Source: Flammeovirga aprica JL-4 (GTDB taxonomy: Bacteria; Bacteroidota; Bacteroidia; Cytophagales; Flammeovirgaceae). Taken from it: a stretch of 64,000 nt of DNA. The position numbers and the translations under genes are program-made. Within the stretch, counting starts at the first letter, position 1, and every line of letters begins with the position of its first letter. This document shows positions 36,301 to 44,309 of this stretch, piece after piece. The notes under the pieces were generated by a model that did not search any database, had not been told where the DNA came from, and was given only the letters and a program-made list of their open reading frames with translations. The stretch covers positions 1 through 64,000 of the forward strand of contig NZ_JABANE010000050.1 in NCBI RefSeq assembly GCF_012844305.1, in the 5' to 3' direction.

Positions 36301-37574
36301 TTAAAACGCATTCTATTCGAGGTTTCTTTGATCAAGACAAACTCAAAAAAATATTGAATAACCTCCTTTCCAATGCTTTTAAGTTTACGTATGCTGGGCA
36401 GGTGAAAATCTTGATTGAGCAGGTCCATGAAGATGTTATTATTGAAGTGAAAGATACAGGGTTTGGTATTTCGGAGGAACATTTGAAATACTTATTTGAG
36501 CCTTTCTATCAAGTAAAAAGTCAATCCAAAGAAAAAAGTAAAAGTGAAGGAACGGGTATCGGGCTTTCGTTTACAAAAAGTTTGGTGGAATTGCATCATG
36601 GTAGTATAACAGTAGAAAGTGAAAAGAATATAGGTTCAACATTTAAAATTCAATTCCCACTCAATGAAGTGGCTTATGAAAATGATGTGAAAATTGAAGC
36701 GGTTCCTGAAGAGGATATTGTGATTGAATATGAAGAAGAAGAGGAATTATCAGCACAAGAAGAGGAATTGAGCCTTACAACAAAGCCTAAGATTGTGATT
36801 GCTGATGACAACCCTGCCATTCTTGATCTTTTGTATGAATTACTAAAAGACAACTTCAAAGTGTATAAAGCGGATGATGGAGAGAAAGCATTCCAATTGG
36901 CCAAGGAAGTGATGCCAAACCTTATTCTTTCTGATATTATGATGCCAGTGATGGACGGTTATGAATTGACCAAGAAAATCCGTGAGGATGCACAAGTTTG
37001 TCACTTACCTATCATCTTATTGACAGCAAAGAATTCCAACGATAGTAAACTGAAAGGGTATGAATACGGTGTGGATGCCTATGTCACTAAACCTTTTAAT
37101 ACAGAAGTATTGCTTGCGAGAATCAATACTTTGGTGGAAAACAGAAAGCGTCTGCAAAAGAATTTCAGAACCAATATTGATACACAACCAAGTGAAGTGA
37201 CCTTTACATCTATTGATGAGCGTTTCTTAAATCGTTTAGTGGCCATTGTGGAGGAAAATATTTCCGATCCTAAGTTTACCGTTGAGAAGTTGGCTTATGA
37301 ATATGGCACTACTCCTCTCCGATTGAATCAAAAGTTGAAAGCGTTGACAGAGCAGACCGCCAAAATATTCATTAGAAATATCCGATTAAAACGCGCAGCC
37401 CAACTCTTGAAGATGGGAAGGTATGGCGTTAGTGATGTCACCTATGAGGTTGGATTCAGTGATTTGAAGTATTTCAGAAACTGTTTCAAAAAAGAATTTG
37501 GTGTTCCACCTTCTCATTTCTTGCGCAATAAAAAGAAAAAAGAAGAGGAAGTAGAAGATGCAGAAGCGGAATAG
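33381..37574 (+). CDS. Hybrid two-component system regulator of the PUL
   Basis: A complete 1397-residue HTCS. A signal peptide (about 1-30) is followed by a periplasmic double propeller of regulator repeats (repeated LWIGT/IWVGT motifs), a Y_Y_Y domain ending near 810, a membrane helix at about 824-845, HisKA with His879 in ISHELRTPLT, an ATPase domain (NNLLSNAFKF near 993, DTGFGI, GTGIGLSF), a receiver domain with Asp1185 in SDIMMP, and an AraC-type HTH (about 1280-1385). HTCSs bind oligosaccharides in the periplasm and activate the adjacent susC promoter. All catalytic residues are present. Placed 262 bp before susC on the same strand and divergent from the fucosidase arm, it probably controls both. 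Confidence 0.95.
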   Translation: MKNNYSIINRNIITKITLLLLSLLTLQLHAEENEIVFDIQLYSTKNGLVQNDITSIYQDSKGLMWFGTNAGISKFDGYSFTNYSMDTHQLTSNIISCFQEDQYNNLWIGLLNSGICRLNLETGEMTSFRNSQGSKILSSNNVHSLALDEDGNLWVGTTKGLNCLLAEELTKDKIKAKKYYANHHNSKSILSNHVTKLFNDRNGNLWIGTKKGLQITIKPSNNQPSYTFKEISNTKIPPIKDIKESEEGVFFCGPHGIQLFNEEKSTLRKVSTARFNTLCIDPNKHMLGGTRKGLMFMEYDEASGLYVQKKHIDSENFDALKINIITEVYKDKLGVIWIGTKGGGVIKYNPNGKRFKDIYKTNDKTSISYNKIRSIYEDRKGRIWVGTQGGALNVLENTAEGLDHGYKKLTFEKIKTNTIFAITEWDNELIFGIRKKGKVYSLDFDQDLKGFKDITKENILTANEESPAFSIQSDGKDVIWIGTYGNGLLRGVKKEGKIEWTNITNTKDLQNGKIKLIRSILIDTYGNLWVGSSEGLVFISRDQKMKEKPEFELYQHDSNVKNSLSYNYVLPVFEASNGEIWIGTMGGGLSIFNPNNINGSGISFEHIKIKDGLPSNIIKAILEDDYQNLWISSNNGITKINLDSREIKNYNISDGLQDNEFSDLAGCKLKNGDLMFGGVNGINYFTPHEIVDDYLVGDLVFTELSVLNKTIHVNDTLDGNVILKKNIQYTQKIELNHNQNSFAVQFSGLHFGSPYKNKYKYKLNGFDKEWITTDADFRIAKYTNLSPGNYTLEVKASNGDNIWNPKSLFLDIEIASPWWSTIWAKILYAIAIIFFVYLFSRFSLITVQKRHQLELEQFEREKLEHLSQMKLQFFTNISHELRTPLTLIHTPIEQLISKGSAYSSLEKEKYYKLIHKNVNHLMNLVNQLLDFRKMEQGHMALQVKKGDWVLFTEQIYHSFKEFANHERVDFSLDIKTHSIRGFFDQDKLKKILNNLLSNAFKFTYAGQVKILIEQVHEDVIIEVKDTGFGISEEHLKYLFEPFYQVKSQSKEKSKSEGTGIGLSFTKSLVELHHGSITVESEKNIGSTFKIQFPLNEVAYENDVKIEAVPEEDIVIEYEEEEELSAQEEELSLTTKPKIVIADDNPAILDLLYELLKDNFKVYKADDGEKAFQLAKEVMPNLILSDIMMPVMDGYELTKKIREDAQVCHLPIILLTAKNSNDSKLKGYEYGVDAYVTKPFNTEVLLARINTLVENRKRLQKNFRTNIDTQPSEVTFTSIDERFLNRLVAIVEENISDPKFTVEKLAYEYGTTPLRLNQKLKALTEQTAKIFIRNIRLKRAAQLLKMGRYGVSDVTYEVGFSDLKYFRNCFKKEFGVPPSHFLRNKKKKEEEVEDAEAE

Positions 37575-37796
37575 GGTGTTGTATTAATACCCCATTCTGT
37601 TCCTTGAAAATTCAAAAAACAAACAATTACAATTCTTATTATCAATGACTTAAACATCAACATAGGACACTTCCATGAAAGTAGGGGGAAATAATTTTTG
37701 GAGCTTTTGAAAAGGGATTTTTTTATTTACCAAAGGGATATTTACCACCCCCATTTTTTAGGGGTATTCGTACGCAATAGGTGTCAGATGTACGCT

Positions 37797-37804
37797 TAGA
37801 TTTG
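37797..37804 (+). promoter_or_regulatory. Promoter -7 element of the susC operon
   Basis: TAGATTTG matches TAnnTTTG and is 31 bases before the susC start. No TTTG is found about 19 bases upstream, which suits a promoter that depends on an activator, here the AraC domain of the hybrid regulator. The 260-bp gap also holds an AGGGGTATTCG segment that could be an operator, but no repeat proves it. Confidence 0.5.
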
Positions 37805-37835
37805 AGTCATTATTAAGAATTAATTTTTTTATGAA

Positions 37836-40800
37836 ATGAAAAGAAAATTATCAGTAATTTATCAACTTCTATTTCGGAAAATGCTTTTGATAGGCATTCT
37901 ATTGACTGTGGGAATGACCTCAAAACTCTATGCTCAAAAAGCCTTTCAGGTAAGCGGTACTATTGTAGATGAAGAACAGGCTCCTATACCAGGAGTAAAT
38001 GTTTTGATTAAAGGTACAACTACCGGTACTGTCACTGATTTTGACGGGCGATATAACCTTATGGTGGATGAAAAAGGCAGTGTCATTGTCTTTTCATATA
38101 TCGGTTATAAGCCAGTTGAAATTGAGGTTAGCAAAAAAGCGGAGCTAAATCTTCAAATGGAGTTGGATACAGAATCATTGGAAGAAGTAGTGGTTATTGG
38201 TTATGGCCAACAAGAAAAGCGTGAGGTAACAGGTTCTGTTGCTCAAGTGAAATCTGATCAGATTAACAGCTTGGCAACATCAGATCTGGCAACGGCGATT
38301 CAAGGACAAATGGCAGGTGTAAGTGTAAGTTCAGAATCAGGTGCTCCTGGTGAAAACGCTACGATTACGATTAGAGGTGTTTCTTCTTTCCAAGAGGGAG
38401 GTTCAGAACCGCTTTATGTTGTAGATGGTGTGACGTATACGACAAATCCTAACATTGCACCTCAAGAGATTGAGTCTATTGAAGTATTGAAAGATGGTGC
38501 TTCAGCGGCAATCTATGGTTCAAGAGCCTCTGCAGGTGTGGTTTTGATCACTACAAAAAGAGGTGAGAAAGGGAAAATGTCAGTGACTTTTGATTCTTAC
38601 TATGGTGTACAGAAAATCACTTCTGATATCCACCTTGCCAACACCACTGACGCTATGTATATCAACCATTTGATGTGGAAAGGTGATCCTAGTACTCCCA
38701 ATCCATTGGACAACAACCCGAATGCAATGCATTATAATACAGATTGGTTGAGAGAGCTTCAGGTAGATATGGCCCCTATTCAAAATCACTCTTTAAGATT
38801 ATCGGGTGGTTCTAAGAATCTTACTTACTCTATTGTAGGTACTTTATTTGATCAGCAGGGTATTCAAATTTCTTCGGCTTACCAAAGAAAAACATTGAGA
38901 GCGAATACTACTTTTGAGAAAGATAAGTTGAAGGTGCAAATCAATATGGGGTACCAAAACAGTTATAAGGACAATCCTCCAAATAACATTCAGTATCAAG
39001 CACTTCGTCAAGATCCTTTTAGAGCTGGCATCAGCAGAAATGATGAATATGTGATTGAAGGTAGTAACCCTGAGAGAATGACCAACCTTTTGGCTCGTAT
39101 CAATGAAACGAATGAAACTACGGGCAACAATTATAATGGTAATGCTAAAATCACGTATGAAGTGTTGAAAGGACTAAAGCTGAATGCCAACATTGGTGGT
39201 TCGTACTCTACTACGAATGATTATTGGTTTAGCCCTACTTTCGATGTTTACAGCAACAATGGAGAGTATATTACACGTGCTTCAAAACCTTTGAATGAGC
39301 TTCGCTTTATTGACACGTTCAACTTGAGAACTATTCAAGAATATACCGGCACTTATAATAAAAAATGGGGTAAACATAATGTAAGTCTATTAGCCGGTAA
39401 TACTTGGGAAACAGCTGAGGCCAACAGAAGAATGGTACATGCTATGAATATGCCAAACAATATTCCTAACCTTGGTGTAGCACAAGATGTCAGAGGAGTA
39501 GACCAACGTTATGCAGCAAGTTCTAACATTGGTTTATTAGGTCGTGTGCAATACAGCTACGCTGGTAAATATATGGTCAGTGCAAGTATTCGTAGAGACG
39601 GTTCTTCAAGATTCCATCCAAGCAACAACTGGGGTAACTTCAAGTCATTCTCAGCAGGTTGGAACATCAGTGAGGAAAAATTCTTTGAAGCTTTAAAACC
39701 AACCATCAGTAATTTAAAACTTAGAGCCGGTTATGGTGAAACAGGTAGCGATAAAGCGGGTCAAGGTTTGGGTAACTTAATTGCTGATTTACCTTACGTT
39801 TCCATCATTACACCACAAGTAGATTATGTATTAGGAATTGGAGAAAATGATATTCTCTACCCTGGTGCTACGAACCCTACTTATGTGGATGAAAACATTA
39901 CTTGGGAAACCAACATTTCACAAAACATCGGTTTAGATGGTGAGTTATTCTCTGGTCGTTTCTTCTTTAATTTTGATTTATACAGATCAGAAAAAAGAGA
40001 TATGCTATTGCCTGTAGAACTTCCACCTTCAGCAGGAGGTACTATCACAGGTAACTACAATAAAATGTGGCAAAATGTGGGTAACTTAACCAACCAAGGT
40101 ATTGAATTAGGATTAGGTTATAATACACATATCAATAAACTGAAACTGACTGTAAATGGTACGTTCACAAGAAATTTCAACGAAGTAACTGCTTTGGCTC
40201 CTACCATGGAATCCGTTCCGGGTGGACGTCCTTTAGGTAATTCTTCTGAACCTACTACTTTCTTAATTCCAGGTTATGAAGCAGGTGCATTTTTCTTAAT
40301 CCCAACGGATGGAACTATTAAAACAGAAGAGGAATTGATTGAGTATCAAAAAATGATTCCTACGGCCAAAATCGGTGACTTGAAATATGTGGATGTAAAT
40401 GGTGACGGTGAAATCGGTCAAGACGATAGAGTATACCAAGGAAGCGGAACACCACTTTGGGAAGCAGGTCTTTCAGTGGCATTAGGCTATAAAGGTTTTG
40501 ATTTGAGCGTGATGCTATTCGGTTCATATGGTGCTAAAATTTACAACGGTACAAGAGCCTATGCACATCAGCAAAAGACAAGTAAAGAGTTGGTGAATGC
40601 TTGGTCACCTGAGAACCCTACTTCAGATATCCCTACTCCAAGAAGAAGTTCATCTCATATGAACATCAGAACTTATTCTGATTTCTTCTTAGAAGATGGT
40701 TCTTATTTGAAAATCCAAAACATCACTTTTGGTTATACTCTTCCACAGCAAACGGTAAGCAAATTGGGCATAAATAATTTCAGAGTATATGTAAGTGCTC

Positions 40801-40937
40801 AAAATCCATTTGTGTTTACAAACTATACAGGTTACGACCCAGAGGTCGGTTCAAAAAATGTCTTCTATCGTGGTGTTGACACAGGTAAATATCCTGTTGC
40901 CGCTACTTACAGAGCAGGTCTTTCATTACAATTCTAA
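37836..40937 (+). CDS. susC: SusC-like TonB-dependent transporter
   Basis: A 1033-residue outer-membrane transporter with a signal peptide (about 1-33), a carboxypeptidase-like domain (FQVSGTIVDEEQAPIPGVNVLIKG, about 36-110), a TonB box region LEEVVVIGYG, the plug with IRGVSSF and PLYVVDG, and a large barrel ending TYRAGLSLQF with terminal Phe. It imports oligosaccharides with its SusD lid using TonB energy. The start ATG 37836 overlaps a minimal ATG-AAA-TGA frame at 37831-37839. It heads the plus-strand operon; susD follows 8 bp later. The glycan is inferred from the neighbours. Confidence 0.95.
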   Translation: MKRKLSVIYQLLFRKMLLIGILLTVGMTSKLYAQKAFQVSGTIVDEEQAPIPGVNVLIKGTTTGTVTDFDGRYNLMVDEKGSVIVFSYIGYKPVEIEVSKKAELNLQMELDTESLEEVVVIGYGQQEKREVTGSVAQVKSDQINSLATSDLATAIQGQMAGVSVSSESGAPGENATITIRGVSSFQEGGSEPLYVVDGVTYTTNPNIAPQEIESIEVLKDGASAAIYGSRASAGVVLITTKRGEKGKMSVTFDSYYGVQKITSDIHLANTTDAMYINHLMWKGDPSTPNPLDNNPNAMHYNTDWLRELQVDMAPIQNHSLRLSGGSKNLTYSIVGTLFDQQGIQISSAYQRKTLRANTTFEKDKLKVQINMGYQNSYKDNPPNNIQYQALRQDPFRAGISRNDEYVIEGSNPERMTNLLARINETNETTGNNYNGNAKITYEVLKGLKLNANIGGSYSTTNDYWFSPTFDVYSNNGEYITRASKPLNELRFIDTFNLRTIQEYTGTYNKKWGKHNVSLLAGNTWETAEANRRMVHAMNMPNNIPNLGVAQDVRGVDQRYAASSNIGLLGRVQYSYAGKYMVSASIRRDGSSRFHPSNNWGNFKSFSAGWNISEEKFFEALKPTISNLKLRAGYGETGSDKAGQGLGNLIADLPYVSIITPQVDYVLGIGENDILYPGATNPTYVDENITWETNISQNIGLDGELFSGRFFFNFDLYRSEKRDMLLPVELPPSAGGTITGNYNKMWQNVGNLTNQGIELGLGYNTHINKLKLTVNGTFTRNFNEVTALAPTMESVPGGRPLGNSSEPTTFLIPGYEAGAFFLIPTDGTIKTEEELIEYQKMIPTAKIGDLKYVDVNGDGEIGQDDRVYQGSGTPLWEAGLSVALGYKGFDLSVMLFGSYGAKIYNGTRAYAHQQKTSKELVNAWSPENPTSDIPTPRRSSSHMNIRTYSDFFLEDGSYLKIQNITFGYTLPQQTVSKLGINNFRVYVSAQNPFVFTNYTGYDPEVGSKNVFYRGVDTGKYPVAATYRAGLSLQF

Positions 40938-40945
40938 AACTACTA

Positions 40946-42601
40946 ATGATGAAAAATCTAATAAGAATAAATATAGGATTACTGATTGCTTTCGCCCTTT
41001 TCGGGTGTCAGAATTGGTTTGATATAGAAAATAAGAATACCATAGAAGAACGTGAGTTCTGGAAAAATGAACAAGAAGCATTTATGGGATTGATGGCATC
41101 GTACAGTGGTTTACAGAATCACGGTTCAATGGGTGGCAACTCTGCCGCTCAAATGCCAACAAGGTCTGATATTGGTCGCCCGAGTATTTGGAATGACCAA
41201 TATGTAGAGCTTTCAAAGCTACTTTTCAACGACAATACAAGTATTGTAAAACTGAAATGGGCTGATCTGTATACGACAATACTTAGAGCAAATCAGGTGT
41301 TGGATAGAGTGCCGGACATCATTGAAATCAGTGATGAGTCGAGAGAATTATTCTTGGCGGAGGCACACTTTATTAGAGGTATTTGCTACTATTGGTTGTA
41401 TAGTACTTATAATCATGGTTCCGTAATTCTTCATACAACTGTGGCGCAAAACAAGGAAGAAATTGCAAAACCATTGAGCCCTAAAGAAGAGGTACTTGAA
41501 TTGATCATCAGAGATTTAACTTATGCTCAAGAAAGACTGCCTGAAACTTGGGAAGACAAGTACAAAGGAAGAGCTACTTGGGGTGCCGCTACTGCCTTTT
41601 TAGGTCAGGTGTATATCAATGAACATGAATACGTAAAAGCGCAGAATGAATTCAAAATGATCATTGACAGAGAAGATTTATATCAATTGACTTCAGACAT
41701 CAGCTGGAACTTTGATAAAGAACATGAGTTCAATTCTGAATCTATCTTTGAAGTTTCTTTTTCAGACACTCAAAAACCAAATGGTGGTGGAGTTATTGTT
41801 GATGGACCTACAGGTACTGAAGGGACAAGAAGAGGTGTTTTCTTAGCCCCAAGTGGAGCCAATGGCAACCGTTTATCTATGCCATCTTATTGGATCACAA
41901 TGCTTTTCCAAAAAGATGAAATGGACCCTACTGATCCTAGAAATGATGGTTTAACACATTCATTACGTTCTCAATATTCTATTGTCATGGCGGATGATGA
42001 TTTTGATTATTACCAAAAAGAACCTAGAGATGTACATGGTACTTTCAAAAATAAAGAATCTTCTTATTTGAGAAAATTCCAAAATTGGTGGGATGAATAT
42101 GAAGCGCTAGGTACAAAAACTGTTTCAGGTATTAATGAAAGAGTGATCCGTTTAGCTGATGTTTATTTATTGTATGCTGAATGCTTGATCAAAAATAACG
42201 GTAGTGCCGGTACTTTCGAAGCAGTGCATTATATCAACAGAATCAGAACGCGTTCGGCAGTAATGCCTTTGGACCACAATGAGTACAATACAGCAGAAAA
42301 ACTAATGGATCATATCATGTATGTTGAAAGACCATTGGAATTGATGTTTGAAGGTCATGATACGCGCTGGATTGACATGAGAAGATGGGGTAAAATCAAA
42401 GAGCAATATGATCGTTTGGCGAAAAAGAAATACTACATGAATAAGCAGATCTTGTATGAATTACCTGAAGATGCCACTGAGGGGCCAAATGGTGAAGCAG
42501 TAATACAAGAATTCCAAGATGCTTCTGCGAGTTATACGCCAGATTATCACAACTACTTCCCTATTCCAATTGACGAAGTACTTTCTAATCCTAACCTATA
42601 A
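40946..42601 (+). CDS. susD: SusD/RagB-like glycan-binding lipoprotein
   Basis: A 551-residue surface lipoprotein with lipobox FGC near residue 20. SusD landmarks are FWKNEQEAFMGLMASYSG at the N-terminus, LRANQVLDRVP, the helix pair AEAHFIRGICYYWLYSTYN, YAQERLPETW, LADVYLLYAECLIK and the C-terminal LELMFEGHDTRWIDMRRWG. It caps the SusC pore and binds the glycan. Two adjacent ATG codons (40946 and 40949) are both possible starts; the second gives a conventional short n-region. It is translationally close to both neighbours in the operon. Confidence 0.95.
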   Translation: MMKNLIRINIGLLIAFALFGCQNWFDIENKNTIEEREFWKNEQEAFMGLMASYSGLQNHGSMGGNSAAQMPTRSDIGRPSIWNDQYVELSKLLFNDNTSIVKLKWADLYTTILRANQVLDRVPDIIEISDESRELFLAEAHFIRGICYYWLYSTYNHGSVILHTTVAQNKEEIAKPLSPKEEVLELIIRDLTYAQERLPETWEDKYKGRATWGAATAFLGQVYINEHEYVKAQNEFKMIIDREDLYQLTSDISWNFDKEHEFNSESIFEVSFSDTQKPNGGGVIVDGPTGTEGTRRGVFLAPSGANGNRLSMPSYWITMLFQKDEMDPTDPRNDGLTHSLRSQYSIVMADDDFDYYQKEPRDVHGTFKNKESSYLRKFQNWWDEYEALGTKTVSGINERVIRLADVYLLYAECLIKNNGSAGTFEAVHYINRIRTRSAVMPLDHNEYNTAEKLMDHIMYVERPLELMFEGHDTRWIDMRRWGKIKEQYDRLAKKKYYMNKQILYELPEDATEGPNGEAVIQEFQDASASYTPDYHNYFPIPIDEVLSNPNL

Positions 42602-42612
42602 ATTGAAGTAAA

Positions 42613-44091
42613 ATGAAATTAAAAGGAACAAACATCTTAACGATACTTTTCTGCTTAATGACAGCCTTCTCTTGTAGGCCGGACTTTGAGTATGATAAAA
42701 TCACAGATATCTACGTTTTCAGTACAGAATCTGATCCCAATGATCTGGTCACTACTGTGGGAGGAAATTTCTCCTTCACAGATGCATCTAGAGGTGAATA
42801 TGTTAGAGAATGGACCATTGATGGACCATCCTATTTCACTAACAATGATGATACTGTATTGACAGAACATATTGCTCATGTGAGATTTGAAAATACAGGT
42901 GTTGTACCCGTAAAAATCAAGTTAGATTTTGGTAATGAAGAATTAAACTATGATTCTACTTTCTATGTAACCGTTTATGATTCAGCTATTACTACTGATT
43001 TTGAAGTGATTGATGTAGAGGGTGATTATATTATTTCCAACGGAAAATACATTATGGAATCAGGTGCTTTTGTCACTTTCAAAAGTACAAGCAAAGGATC
43101 TCCTGACACCTTCAAATGGCATACATCTTTAGATCAGAACTTTACTGATTCAGTGGCAAGAATGGAGTTTGTGAAACCTGGAACTTATGACATTGGTCTA
43201 ACGGCTTCTCGTAAAGAACCTGTAAAAGGAACTGCCAGTACGCTTTATAAAAATAGTTTAATTGAAGTTGTTCCTTCAACAATCCCATTCAGAGTGGATC
43301 AAATGACACAGAGTGAAGAAGGAAACATCTTCGTGAAATTCAATAGAGATTTAGATTTGGATGAAATCAACGACAACACTGTCAATAATTTCTCTATCAA
43401 AGATGCAGATGGAAACGCCATTGCAATTAATCATTTAGCCCCATCAGGAGAAGTAAATAATACTTTAATTCTATTTGTTGATCCTACTTTCTCAAAGTTA
43501 TATGTGACTTACACTCATAACAATCAAAGCGGAGATGTACAATCTGTTGATGGTGTGAAACTGGAGGAATTTACAGACAAAGAGGTAGAAGGTTATCAGC
43601 ATAATTTCTTCACGAATGGAAGTTTTGAAAACGGTACTTACGCTCCATTTAATGATGGAAAATGGGTAGGTTCTGGTGGAATGTCTGTCATTAAAGATGG
43701 TAGTACAGCTGTAGACGGCGATCATTATCTACAAGTTGATTTTGAACCTTATCAGCACAATAATGGCAATGGATCAAAGCTAACGATCGAGATGAAGGAG
43801 GGCTACTTCCCTATCACTTCAGAATACAATTATACTTTTGAGTTCTATGCTAAAGCCATTGGAAATATCAAGGTTTTAAAAGTGACATTGAAGGATGAAG
43901 ATTCAGGTAGTTCAATGAATAAAACTTTCCAAGATCAATTGGTAGATGGTGAATGGGTGAAAATCACGTACTTCTCTAATGAGCCAATTTCCAAAGAATT
44001 CATTAATGCTAATGTACAGTTTGATTTCATTGCTGAACCCAATGAAACACCACAATTGTTAGTAGATCACCTTGTGTTCTCTCAAAATTAA
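42613..44091 (+). CDS. Surface glycan-binding lipoprotein (SusE/F position)
   Basis: A 492-residue lipoprotein (lipobox FSC near residue 21) in the place where PULs encode surface glycan-binding proteins. Residues about 30-230 form two PKD-like beta sandwiches (FTDASRGEYVREWTIDG, then FKSTSKGSPDTFKWHTS). A following domain carries a SwmB-like segment with FVKFNRDLDLDEIN. The C-terminal 160 residues (NGSFENGTYAPFND...DGDHYLQVDF...LLVDHLVF) resemble a carbohydrate-binding jelly roll of the CBM4/9 type. There is no catalytic motif. It probably presents glycan to SusD. It is followed by repeat copy D and then the propeller genes. Confidence 0.82.
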   Translation: MKLKGTNILTILFCLMTAFSCRPDFEYDKITDIYVFSTESDPNDLVTTVGGNFSFTDASRGEYVREWTIDGPSYFTNNDDTVLTEHIAHVRFENTGVVPVKIKLDFGNEELNYDSTFYVTVYDSAITTDFEVIDVEGDYIISNGKYIMESGAFVTFKSTSKGSPDTFKWHTSLDQNFTDSVARMEFVKPGTYDIGLTASRKEPVKGTASTLYKNSLIEVVPSTIPFRVDQMTQSEEGNIFVKFNRDLDLDEINDNTVNNFSIKDADGNAIAINHLAPSGEVNNTLILFVDPTFSKLYVTYTHNNQSGDVQSVDGVKLEEFTDKEVEGYQHNFFTNGSFENGTYAPFNDGKWVGSGGMSVIKDGSTAVDGDHYLQVDFEPYQHNNGNGSKLTIEMKEGYFPITSEYNYTFEFYAKAIGNIKVLKVTLKDEDSGSSMNKTFQDQLVDGEWVKITYFSNEPISKEFINANVQFDFIAEPNETPQLLVDHLVFSQN

Positions 44092-44097
44092 CCTAAC

Positions 44098-44292
44098 GTA
44101 GGGGTAGACCTATGTGTCTACCCGCTGTACCACTTGTCCTATCAAATTAAAACTAATACATCAATAATGGTAATAGTTTGTATTTGAGAAAAATGGATGA
44201 CTTGTGGTACACTGGGTAGGTCGTGCTTGAAGATCTGTGGACGAAATGGACGGATTGTGGTTCGGCGGGCAGACACATAGGTCTGCCCCTAC
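44098..44292. repeat. Paired-palindrome repeat (REPIN-like), copy D
   Basis: Left arm 44098-44125 uses the T/A hairpin (GGGTAGAC / GTCTACCC), right arm 44265-44292 the C/G hairpin (GGGCAGAC / GTCTGCCC). The arms therefore mismatch each other at two positions while each stays a perfect hairpin. The spacer shares only its edges with copies A and B. It lies within the plus-strand operon. Confidence 0.87.
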
Positions 44293-44309
44293 GTAAAATA
44301 ACAAATGAA

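Noticed and set aside
44223-44309. N-terminal extension of propeller protein 1
   Set aside because: These 29 codons translate the spacer and right arm of repeat copy D and would bury the signal peptide.
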